Source: Cryptomeria japonica (Eukaryota; Streptophyta; Pinopsida; Cupressales; Cupressaceae). From it: a stretch of DNA of 64,000 nucleotides. Where the stretch lies: NCBI RefSeq assembly GCF_030272615.1, contig NC_081414.1, forward strand, positions 337,315,502-337,379,501, read 5' to 3'. Below are positions 11,583 to 21,093 of the stretch, piece after piece (positions within the stretch are counted from its first letter, which is position 1; each line of letters begins with the position of its first letter). The translations under genes and the position numbers were made by a program. The notes under the pieces are model-generated. The model saw only the letters and a program-made list of their open reading frames with translations. It was not told where the DNA came from and made no database searches.

Positions 11583-12733
11583 TCCTTTCTGATTTTTCAT
11601 GCTTAGATCTGAAAAAATTGATTACATTTCCATGTTTGATCTTTTGCAAAGTTTTAGAGGTGATTGCATTAAAACCCTAAAATTTCTTTTTAGTAATTAA
11701 ACTTGCGAAATGTCTAAATGTTAATGCTTGTTTCAGATCTGTCCTTCTATTACAAATTATCAATTCATATTTGTGCTTTAATTCTGAAAATTAAGTGGTT
11801 AAAAGTCAAAACCCTAATTTTTGAAACCCTCTTGATTCAACCTTTGTCCGACAATTTGACCGATCAAAACATCTCCAAATCAGCTGTAACTTTGGATTCC
11901 ACAATAAAATCACAATATCTTTCATCCCTGAAAATTTGGAAAAAAGTTGCGAGGACTGTGTTGCACTCCGAGCGCCATCGTCCCCGACATTTTTTCCAAA
12001 ATTTCGGGAGCGAGATCTTGCTGTATTTTCCTGCTAAAATCTAGAATTTTGGCTGATTTTGTCAATTATAACACTTTCAAAATTACAGTCAAAGTTGGTC
12101 TTGTGATTGCTTGGTCTAAGGCTCCTAATCATTCAAAAATTATCGAAACTGAAATTTTGTGTCAAAATTGTGTTCTTACTGTCTTAGATCTGAAAATTGT
12201 ATTTGCATTCATTCAAAATTTCAGTGCTTTATTCAAATATTTGCATTTTGTGACTTTTGAAATTAAGTGCCTAATTACAACAACTTTGATTTCCGCTTTC
12301 AAATTTGAATTTTGCGTGAAATTGAGTCAATTTTCAAATTTCAAAATTTGCATTGCTCTTGACATTCCCTCTAAAATCATAAAATTCAAAATTTCAGTCT
12401 CCCTCTCTTTTTCAAAATTCAAATTTTGCATTTTTCAACAATCTTGATAGGTTTCAATTTTGAATTTGCAACTTTAATTTGGCCTATTTACAGATCGTAA
12501 AATCCCTCAATTTTTTTAGATTAGCTCTAAAATCATCATACCTTTCATCCCTGCAAATTTCGAAAAAAGTTGCAAGGACCGTGTTGCACTCCGAGCGCCA
12601 CGGTCCCGAACATTTTTTCTGAAATTTCGGGAGACTGTTGTGATTGCATTTAACAGCTTAAATCTGGAAGATTGGCTGGTTTTACTGAAAATTGCTACCT
12701 CTAAAATCAAAATCTTCTCTCTCTCTCTAGTGC
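11583..12733 (+). other. Non-coding leader of element G1
   Basis: AT-rich leader without a convincing ORF. It contains two copies of a roughly 120-bp module (about 11920-12040 and 12535-12655). Each has a GGACYGTGTTGCACTCCGAG core and a following ATTTCGGGAG segment, and resembles the GC-rich part of the LTR at 11155. Confidence 0.7.
11953..12606 (+). repeat. Repeated hairpin modules in the G1 leader
   Basis: The second module has a perfect 8-bp stem, GGACCGTG (12576-12583) with CACGGTCC (12599-12606). The first (11953-11983) has the same core with a weaker stem. The related LTR copy is at 11155-11181. Confidence 0.75.
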
Positions 12734-15700
12734 ATGAGTTTTACAACAATAAGCCCTACTTACACTATTCCTGTTAGACGAAGCCGTAGAATTAAGTCTT
12801 TCCGAGGTTTAACTACTGAGGAGATGGAACCTAATTTGAGTAGTCTTTTTAACGAGGACATGGGTAATTCCTCTAATCCTCCTAATGATGAAGAAGCTCC
12901 CCATGAAGTTTCTGTTGAACAACTTTCCAAATTGGATAACCAATTTGACGATTTTCACCAATGGATGTCTCATGAGTATCCCGATAGTCAAGCTCTTCCT
13001 TTAATTGAGGGTCTAAAACGTATGCTTCAAAGTGATAAGAATGGAATTGATGTTTTACGTGGTATCGCACACATTGTGGATTCGAATGTGATGCCTATGA
13101 AGAGTTGTGCTGAATCTTTAGGTTATACACAACCTCCTACACAAGTCAATCATTCTATTCCTTTGACCACTTCTATTGCTAGTTTACCTACCTTTACATC
13201 AAACATCATGGCTACCTCTATACAAGACATTCCTCCTGTGATTACCAGTCATGGGGGCAATCCTCCTTCTTCAATTAACCCTATTCCTTCATTTAATCCG
13301 ACTTCTTCATTCATTCCTTCAATAAGTGTTCCTATTACATCTTCACAAATGAACATGACACAAGGGGGCAATTCATTTAACCATTCCATTCCTCCTTGTA
13401 GTGTTCCTCCTATCCAATCATCCCCTATGGTTGACTATCATAGGGTCCCACCACCTTACTCTTTACCATCTTTCAATAACATCACACCTCCATCTCAATC
13501 TAACACACCTAATATGAACTCTTCGACTGAAGCTACCATTAATAATCTTGCACAAACTGTCTCTTCTTTACAGCAACAAGTTGCCTCTATGAATCAATCT
13601 AAGTTTAGTGTGCCCACATTTGATGTTGCGAGCCCACTTTCTCTTGACATTGTTCGAGCTATTCCTCCTAAGCATGTTGAAATCCCGCATTTGGAACTTT
13701 ATAATGGTAAAGGAGATCCTCTAACACATGTTAAGACTTTTCAAACAATATGTACTAATTTTGCTTATGACCAAAGGTTGCTTGCAAAACTATTTACTAG
13801 AACATTAAGAGACAAAGCCCTACAATGGTATTGCTCGTTGCCTTCTTATTCTATTACTTCTTTCGAACAACTTGCAAATGCTTTCATTCAACAATTTCAA
13901 AATAACATAAGTCCTAAAGTTACTTTGATTGATTTAATGCATTGTAAACAAGGTGTTAAAGAAAAAGTGACTGATTTCATTGGTAGATATAAGCATTTGT
14001 ATGCTCAAATTTCTTTTCCAGTGCCTGATAATGATATTCAAAGAATCTTTATTTCTAATTTACAAAAAGATATTCGAGACAAACTTCTGTTTTCTGAGTT
14101 TACTTCTTTCCAAAAGTTGTGCGCCACTCTTCACAATTATCAACTGACTGTGAGTCAAATGGAACAATCACATCCTATGGCTCCAAGTGATAAGGGTGAT
14201 AGCAGTCAACAACCATTTGGGAAGTTTAAACCGAACAGAGATTCCATCAAATTCAATGAAAACATCATCAACAACAATGTGAATGCAGCATCAGGTGTGC
14301 CTCCTATTTCTAAATTTTTCAGGAAAGAAAGAAAGTATACTCCTTTGAATGAATCATTGCATGATATTATGAATAAGTTATTGGGACAAAATGTGCTTAC
14401 CCTTCCTCCTATAAGACAAATTGATCCTGCAAAGATTACTTCACCTTATTTTGATCACAAATCTTTTTGTCACTTTCATTGTCAGCCTGGGCATGATACT
14501 GAAAAATGTTTTTCTCTAAAGGGTAAAATTCAAGATTTGATTGATAATAATACTATTTCTGTTTCTGGAGTGAATGATAAAGGCAACACATCTGTAGCTC
14601 CTCCTAACCAAAATCTTCAGATTTTTACTGATCCATTACCTTCTCATACCTCTCATACCTCTAATGCGATTGAGGCTAATGATTCCTCTTTCTCATCTGA
14701 TGGTCTTGTGTCTATGACTCCGAATGTGATTAACTTTGTAGAGCAGCAAGAAAACCCTAAAGAACCTTCCATCACATTTGATTCTAGTGAAACCATTAGA
14801 GCACCTGATGGTCCTTTATACATAGTTGCAAAAGTCAAGAATATGCCTTGCCGTGGAGTGCTTATTGATCCTTCGTGCATGGTTAATGTTATTACTGAAG
14901 AATTTCTTTTTACTTTGCAATTGAATCAAGTGATCTATGACAAAACAGATGTGATTGTGAAATTATTTGATGCATTTTCTTCTCCTGCAATTGGTTCTAT
15001 TACATTGCCTATTGAGGTCCATAACAAATCTCTTGATGTGAACTTTGCTATTATTCCATCTTCCGAACAATTTCGTGTGAAGCTTGGCTATCCTTGGCTA
15101 TCTTCCATGAAAGCTATTGTTTCTCCTATTCATAAGTGTTTGAAATTTCCCCATAATGGTGAAGTTGTTACTGTCAATCATAGTCTCTTTAAACCAGCTG
15201 AAAGAACCTCTAGTGTTCCTATTGATTACTTTTGGCCTAAACAATTCCAATCTCTTCCTCCGCGAAGTGATCATCTTTTCAAATCTTATCAAAAGTGGAA
15301 AACAGATATGATCCTATCTCTAAGTGAACCTAGAGCACCTAAACTTGACATTCCTATCATTCTTGAGAAGGAAATTCTTCCTTTGAAAGACAAAACTAAT
15401 GTCTTTCCCCAAGAAGATTCCCAACCCGTCCCTATGGATGCGACTATGTCTTTGCCTAATAAATCTTCTAAAAATAGAGCTATACCTCCTCGTCATGATG
15501 GACTTGGTCTTCTTCCTAAACCAAAAATTCCTCCTTTATATGGAGCAGTTCCTCCTCCTGCCTTCTATAGAGAGAAGAGACCTTCTTCTTCTCCTATTAT
15601 CCAGCCTAAGAGACCACAACCTAAACACCCAAGTGATAGGGATGAGAACATTCCTCCTCCTCTATCTTCTACACTTCCTACTAAGACTAGACGTAATCGT

Positions 15701-15871
15701 TCTGCATGGGAACGTCGACGAAAGCGTCGTCTTAGGGCTCAAGCAGCTGCTTCTCAAACTTTGCAATCTCCACAAACACCTTCAACAAGCATTATTCCAT
15801 TTTCCCCTCAGCCGGATATTGAGCCTAAATCTCCTAAACATAAGATGCATGATGGTCTTGATCCTGTGTGA
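12734..15871 (+). CDS. Gag/protease-like polyprotein of non-autonomous element G1
   Basis: A 1045-aa ORF starting at ATG 12734. Residues 1-300 are rich in Pro, Ser, Gln and Asn. A retrotransposon gag (capsid) domain covers about 318-480 (HLELYNGKGDPLTHVKTF, ALQWYCSLP, VTDFIGRYK). A zinc knuckle of C-x2-H-x4-H-x4-C form is at 579-592. A retropepsin-like fold covers about 695-830, with FRVKLGYPWLSSM late in it; the catalytic D-S/T-G reads D-P-S at 712-714, so activity is doubtful. A basic Arg-rich stretch lies at about 982-1006. No reverse transcriptase or integrase follows. The stop is a TGA at 15869-15871; the same frame stays open for 98 more codons to TAG 16166-16168 with similar composition, so the ORF was probably 1144 codons and lost its tail by one substitution. 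Capsid assembly is the likely role. Confidence 0.85.
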   Translation: MSFTTISPTYTIPVRRSRRIKSFRGLTTEEMEPNLSSLFNEDMGNSSNPPNDEEAPHEVSVEQLSKLDNQFDDFHQWMSHEYPDSQALPLIEGLKRMLQSDKNGIDVLRGIAHIVDSNVMPMKSCAESLGYTQPPTQVNHSIPLTTSIASLPTFTSNIMATSIQDIPPVITSHGGNPPSSINPIPSFNPTSSFIPSISVPITSSQMNMTQGGNSFNHSIPPCSVPPIQSSPMVDYHRVPPPYSLPSFNNITPPSQSNTPNMNSSTEATINNLAQTVSSLQQQVASMNQSKFSVPTFDVASPLSLDIVRAIPPKHVEIPHLELYNGKGDPLTHVKTFQTICTNFAYDQRLLAKLFTRTLRDKALQWYCSLPSYSITSFEQLANAFIQQFQNNISPKVTLIDLMHCKQGVKEKVTDFIGRYKHLYAQISFPVPDNDIQRIFISNLQKDIRDKLLFSEFTSFQKLCATLHNYQLTVSQMEQSHPMAPSDKGDSSQQPFGKFKPNRDSIKFNENIINNNVNAASGVPPISKFFRKERKYTPLNESLHDIMNKLLGQNVLTLPPIRQIDPAKITSPYFDHKSFCHFHCQPGHDTEKCFSLKGKIQDLIDNNTISVSGVNDKGNTSVAPPNQNLQIFTDPLPSHTSHTSNAIEANDSSFSSDGLVSMTPNVINFVEQQENPKEPSITFDSSETIRAPDGPLYIVAKVKNMPCRGVLIDPSCMVNVITEEFLFTLQLNQVIYDKTDVIVKLFDAFSSPAIGSITLPIEVHNKSLDVNFAIIPSSEQFRVKLGYPWLSSMKAIVSPIHKCLKFPHNGEVVTVNHSLFKPAERTSSVPIDYFWPKQFQSLPPRSDHLFKSYQKWKTDMILSLSEPRAPKLDIPIILEKEILPLKDKTNVFPQEDSQPVPMDATMSLPNKSSKNRAIPPRHDGLGLLPKPKIPPLYGAVPPPAFYREKRPSSSPIIQPKRPQPKHPSDRDENIPPPLSSTLPTKTRRNRSAWERRRKRRLRAQAAASQTLQSPQTPSTSIIPFSPQPDIEPKSPKHKMHDGLDPV

Positions 15872-16168
15872 GTTAAAGATCCTATTTTTATAAATCTTGA
15901 TGATGATATAGATGAAAATATTACTCCTCTTGCTTCTGATAGTGAATATGAACTTGTTGATGTTGATAACCATTTATCTAATGAATTTTCTAAAGCACTT
16001 ATCCTATCTCCTAGACAAGAACAATGTGGCTTGGAACATGAACATAGCCCTTGTTTGGATCTTGTGATAGCTCCATCTGCTGTGTTGGATGTTCCTCCTC
16101 TAGCGTGTTCCCTGCCTTCCCGAAACATTGATCAGCAAGATCGGGGGGTAGATGACATGCTAGACTAG
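15872..16168 (+). pseudogene. Former C-terminal tail of the G1 polyprotein, cut off by a TGA
   Basis: In frame with the ORF above, 98 further codons follow the TGA, acidic at first (NLDDDIDENITPLASDSEYE), and end at TAG 16166-16168. The TGA followed by GTT is consistent with a CGA-to-TGA change at a CpG site. Readthrough cannot be excluded. Confidence 0.6.
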
Positions 16169-16913
16169 TTACATTAGCATAGCAGACTCTCTCCCCCTCT
16201 CTTTTGTTACTTCTTCTATATGTTATTCTCATTCTTCTATTTGTTGTCCTTAGTGTTGTCTACTTGAGGACGATGCAAAGCATTGAGATCTCTCGATCTC
16301 TCTCATGTTGACTCAAAAGACACATGTGTTCCCTTCTTCTAGGTGACCTTCCTTGATTGGGGAATGAAGAACAATTATGCATACATACATATGATATATA
16401 TACATGACTTATCATACAGCATACTGACCCCAAGGAGAGCGAAGTCACCTCGTGCTTTGTGTTTTGTGTCTATTATCCTTGGGCTTATCTCACACTTGGG
16501 GGCTAAATCCTTGCGATAACGTGCTCCTTTTTCCTTTCTCATTTCTTATGTGTATCACTACGTTAAAACAATCACCCCCGTTGAGGCGTGTGCGATCACT
16601 TTAACGTAGGGGGGCATACACTCTGTCTATCCTTTCAAAGATACTTGAAAAATTCTTGGCAAACTTAGCTTTGTCTTGAATATTTTTGGTATTTCTTTTG
16701 CATGACTCATAGCGAGGGAACCTTACTACTGACAGTCATGGCTCTTCCTCGTGATCTTCCCTTTTACTTTGTCAATCAAAGTTGTAAGATCCTTAGTCCA
16801 CTGGGGGCTTGGTGTATCTTGCCTCCTTGACGTGGTGAAAGTCTTTCAATGATGTTTCCTTGTACTTTACCGGAAGTATGAGCATACATACTCCCGCTAA
16901 AGTGGGGGCTAAA
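16169..16913 (+). other. 3' non-coding region and polypurine tract of element G1
   Basis: No ORF of note. The last bases before the 3' LTR include AAAGTGGGGGCTAAA (16899-16913), the likely polypurine tract priming plus-strand DNA. Confidence 0.65.
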
Positions 16914-18126
16914 TGTAGCGTCCTAAAATTGTGACACTTGCAATTTCGACTGCATTTCGGTCTTCACGATGGCGATGCAACACGCAACCTGAATGGAGAC
17001 CCCAAAACTTGCTCACGACACTGAAAACTGCATTTTTCAAGCACCCTGGCCTGAACCTCCTTGCACCCTAATGTCCCGGGAGGTGGGACCAGAGCGCCCA
17101 GCGCCCTGGTCCTCCAGGACCATGGCGCCCAGCGCCCTAGTCCCTGGGTCCTATTTTGGGCCCGGTTTCCTAAGTGATATCGGGTCTTTTTGATTGCAAT
17201 TTGGAAATATACTTCCCTGGTCGGCCTAAGGTCGGGAAAATCAGTCTATCACCCCTAAATGACAAGTATATAAACTACATTTTCCTCTTTCATTCGACAT
17301 GATGGAAAAGGCGGGGAAACTATACTCAAGCATTCAAGCATTCAAGCAATTGATCATTCCAAGTCTCCATTCAAGGCTAAGTGTTGCATTCAAGACAAGG
17401 ATTCAACCATTGAAGAGGAGATCACATACTACATGCTACAACATACAACATACAACATCTAAACCTTCGCACATAAGGATACAAACATCCTTAGAACAAG
17501 GTATTAGTACTTGTTTTACAGTCATTTACATTTACAGCTCTTGCTCATTTCTTGGTTAATTCCAAAACCGGGGTTTGACCTAAAGGCAAACCCCTAATCC
17601 CTAACCCCCCAATCGTCTTCGCTTTTCTATGTGTAGGTTGCAGGTACGCGGCTGAAATCGAAGATCTGGAATCCTTGTGCAGAGACGAACAGATCCCCCT
17701 TCGTTTCGCGGATTTTTCGGAGGATCGTGGCGCCGGGCGCCATCGTCCTGACAACTTTTGCTCAAATTTGCAGGACAGCGCCGTATCGACATTTTACTGC
17801 TAATTCCAGGTCTGCAGCTTCATCCTATAACCTGAACTCAGTTTATAAGCGAATCTTTATGACTTTCTATGCATCCTTAGCTTAATTTCCTTAATCAACA
17901 TTCTTTACAAAAGAGGGTAGCCTTGCTTTCCTAACCCTTGAAATTCATTTAGCATCCAATCTTACATCGTGTGGGATTGAATCTTATGAGTTTCAACCCC
18001 TCTTTTGAATGTAAAGTCTTCCCCCTAAGTGAAAACCCATCGAATCCTAGCGAACCTCCCTTCTCTCTCCTCGGAGTTAGAAGAGGGGAGACCAACTAGG
18101 GTTCGACCGCGATTTTCTGCTTTACA
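16914..18126 (+). repeat. 3' LTR of element G1
   Basis: 1213 bp, starting TGTAGCGTCC and ending GCTTTACA, followed by target duplication CTAAG (18127-18131). Most differences from the 5' LTR are C/T or G/A transitions. Confidence 0.95.
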
Positions 18127-18933
18127 CTAAGTTCTTGGTGCTTTGTTGGGCTATAGGCCTCAATTGCGCTTGCGCAACTTCGAAGGGTGGCTCCTAACGG
18201 GAAGACTTACTAAACACCTTGTTCATAGTGGTCAAAAACCTTCTAGTCATTGGTGCAGGAGGTCGGACCTCTGAAGTTGCCCATATTTTTACAGCCCTTA
18301 GTAGAGACACAAAGTTTGCCATGAGGAGTTTTCATGGGAATTGATGCTTGGCTGCCCCTAGAAGTGAGTGCCATGGAGGGGAGCCAGTGGGGTCAAGCAT
18401 CTAAGTGTCCGCTCTGGGTAAGCGTAGCTGGGAAACCAATTGGGATTCAATCACTATTGTCCTTGCCAGCCTTAAGAGTGTTGTATATGAGCATGAGTGT
18501 CTTTGAGATAATATGCATTTCATCATTATGTTTTATTTGTTTGATACATACTTGCCAAGAGAAGACTAAAAACACATCACTATCCCCAAACATTTTGCAA
18601 AAACACTTGTCAAGACACAAACAATTGTCCAAGTCATTACCCACACCAAGTCCAAAATTGCGTCAAAGCTCTGTCCATCCCATATTTCATAAGCCTAAGA
18701 GAGAAGCTAAGAGTTCGTCTTCTCCATCAACATTCAAGTTTGTCCTTTGAAACACCAATTATCATCCAAATCAGGGTAGTCGTATCCCTTCATACAACTT
18801 GTCATTCGAATCGATCTTTCATGTTCATGCCAAAGACAACCTAGTCATCAAATTTCTTCTAAACCATCACTATCATACCTCCTCCATCAATCATCCTCAA
18901 ATTTCCTAAGTCCTTTCATCAAAAATATCATGT
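18127..18933 (+). mobile_element. Leader of Gypsy-like element G2, right part
   Basis: Continuation of the G2 leader after the G1 insertion (the second CTAAG copy opens it). It is non-coding up to the gag ATG at 18934. An open frame at 18334-18750 has no recognisable domain and I treat it as chance. Confidence 0.6.
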
Positions 18934-20125
18934 ATGGTCGCAACTCGATCCCAAAAGAAAAAGATGGCTGAACAACAATATGGCATGCCCAACATTGGTG
19001 TCCTATATGAAGATCCCACGCAAGATCATACACAAAGTGGGCAACCTAGCAATCAAGATCAAAGCCAAAATCCTGACATGGTTAGCCAAGATGAACTTTG
19101 TCCGGAAGTGCAAACTTTCCTACCAGATTCTTATAACCAAGAGATGATGGACAAGTTTATTAAACACAATCCTACTACACTTTTGAAAGCTCTTTTTGAA
19201 AATGGAGCTCAACTTCCACTTGAGTTTAATAGATCCGCTTTCGCCCAACAACCACAAGGGGACCTCGCTCCCACACAAAGTGTTGCACCTACTATTCAAA
19301 CTCAATCAATTGCAGCCCCATCAATCATCCAAGCTCAATCAATGCCACTTGCGGTACTTCCCACTGTGGTCTCCATCCCACCTTCTTCCTCCTTACCATC
19401 CATACCACTATCAAATCCGATCTCATCTATTCTCCAACAAATTTCTATACCACCTCCTTCTATTCAACCACATATTTCTATTCCACAAACTTTCCTTCCT
19501 CCCAACAATGTCACAAATTTTATCCGGGCCGTATTCAATCCCGTCACAACCATTTGTGGACCACAACCAGCTGTCACTCAAACCCCGGCGACATCGGTCA
19601 TCACATCCCACATTCCCACCTCCTCATCATATCAATATATTGATGGTAGTGCACCTTCTTTGGCTCATCCAATTCTTGGGGCAAATACACTTCACCATTA
19701 TCAAAGCCGACAACAAGACCTCATCAAGGAAATTCAAGACATGAAAAATATCATCAAGGACATGAAACAAAAGACTAATAAAAGGAAAACTTACTTGTTT
19801 GAAGAGTTTTGTCCTTGTCCTTATGATCCGTCTATATCAGTTGCACCATATCCCCCGGGATTTGAGATTCCTAAATTCACCAAGTATGAAGGCAAAGGAG
19901 ACCCCCGCGATCATGTTCGAGAATTCCACATCTTATGCCAGGAAGTCTCCTATAGTGACCTTTATCTTCGCAGACTCTTTCCCAAGAATTTCACGGGAGA
20001 CGCCCTGGCATGGTTCTCATCTTTACCACGAGGATCCATTGTCTCTTTTCCAGACTTGGCAGAAAAAATTTGTGGCCCACTATGCATACAACATGGGAAA
20101 TGATGTTTCTATGATGTTTCTATGA
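18934..20125 (+). pseudogene. Truncated gag of Gypsy-like element G2
   Basis: ATG at 18934 opens a 389-codon frame. It has a Gln/Ser/Pro/Ile-rich N-terminal half, a short charged segment likely to be a coiled coil (about 265-285, DLIKEIQDMKNIIKDMKQK) and the start of a retrotransposon gag domain from about 310 (FTKYEGKGDPRDHVREFH, GDALAWFSSLP). Near 20070 an extra A in a run of A residues shifts the frame; the natural continuation (FVAHYAYNMGND) is in the next frame. An 11-bp direct duplication follows at about 20103-20125, and the homology then stops. The zinc knuckle, protease, polymerase and integrase are missing. This is the coding start of the element whose LTR is at 7540. Confidence 0.8.
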
Positions 20126-20129
20126 TGGA

Positions 20130-20603
20130 CCTATGTAAAATAGATGTGTTATGCCATTGATTTAAAGCTAGGCTAGATACAACTCAAAATCAATATATTT
20201 GACATGCTAATAATAGATTAATAAAATTATTATTCCATCTAATTGAAATCAACCAATCAAACTATTAAGTTTCTTAACAAGCAAATCATTTTCTTATGAA
20301 TGTTTAACAAATATTGATTATAATAATGAAAACCAACATTAATTAATCTAGTCATAGTTTTGCCAAATATGAATAAATAAAGTTAATTTTTTTATAAATG
20401 ATAAGAATATTTAGTGACTTAATATTTTTATGTTCATAAATATTTTGATAAGAATTTGACACATTAGTTATAAACAATTAAGTTATTTTAGAACTATAGT
20501 TAATATGAATAGTAATATTAAATTCTAAGAATATTAAAAATTATAATGATCATAATAAATTATCTTTTATTAATATGGTAAATCTATAATATTATTTAAA
20601 GAA
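20130..20603. other. AT-rich spacer
   Basis: AT-rich DNA between the truncated gag and the solo LTR. I see no feature in it. Confidence 0.5.
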
Positions 20604-21093
20604 AACTTTGTGAGATTTTGCCAAGATCTAGAGGCAATGGAAAGCACAAAATAGAAAGATAAAATAGATGATAGGAATAAACTGTATTCTATCAAGATGA
20701 AAATATTGATCAACTGGATCATTACAAGATGTTCAATGATTGCCCGTGATTGTGATCTGTACAAACAATGTAGATGAGCCTCCTTATATAGGCAAGGCAA
20801 TATGGATATGTGAGCACACAAACATGACATGTGGCTCAATAAGAAACAAGGGTGGGTAGGAAATAAGTGTGGTAAGTAGGAGAAACAATAAAATATTCCA
20901 CATGAGGTGGAATGTAACAAGAAGATAAGATCAACAACATAAAAGGTGGAAATTCTTCTACACACACCATCACAATGTGGCACAAACACCCAAGTGTCAC
21001 ATACCCAAACTACTATTAAATGCATGTACCTAAGTAAACTTAAGTATAGTGTAATAATATCAATGATGAATAATTATTTACACCAACAAACTT
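20604..21093 (-). mobile_element. Solo LTR of a Copia element with target duplication
   Basis: The 480-bp LTR at 20609-21088 is flanked by perfect AACTT duplications at 20604-20608 and 21089-21093. Read on the minus strand it starts TGTTGGTGTAAATAATTATT and ends AAAATCTCACA. It aligns along its length with the LTR at 62313-62763, which carries Copia polymerase sequence beside it; that gives the family and orientation. No internal sequence is left, as expected after LTR-LTR recombination. The minus-strand reading frame across it is not a gene. Confidence 0.93.

Larger units (their letters stand above)
10347..18126 (+). mobile_element. Complete non-autonomous LTR retrotransposon with gag/protease-like ORF only (element G1)
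   Basis: A 7780-bp element with two 1213-bp LTRs (10347-11559 and 16914-18126), both TGTAGCG...CTTTACA, and a perfect 5-bp target duplication. The internal part (11560-16913) holds a leader, one long ORF (12734) and about 750 bp of 3' non-coding sequence ending in a purine-rich tract. I find no reverse transcriptase, RNase H or integrase motif on either strand, so it must borrow them from a relative. The layout matches what is described in plants as TR-GAG elements. The LTRs differ at about 15 positions by eye (roughly 1.2%), so insertion is recent. It sits inside the leader of the older Gypsy-like element G2 in the same orientation. Confidence 0.92.

Noticed and set aside
11718-12447. 108- and 166-codon frames in the G1 leader
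   Set aside because: AT-rich leader with overlapping frames, Phe/Lys/Ile-rich and without a domain.
15399-15893. 164-codon Leu-rich frame overlapping the G1 gag
   Set aside because: It is the +1 shadow of a Pro/Ser-rich coding region.
18334-18750. 138-codon frame before the G2 gag
   Set aside because: No domain, and it ends before the gag start; it may be part of the element's leader, but nothing supports translation.
20570-21025. 151-codon minus-strand frame with Cys/Phe/Ser-rich sequence
   Set aside because: It lies inside the solo LTR; the related LTR at 62313 has a different, shorter frame there, so it is not conserved coding.
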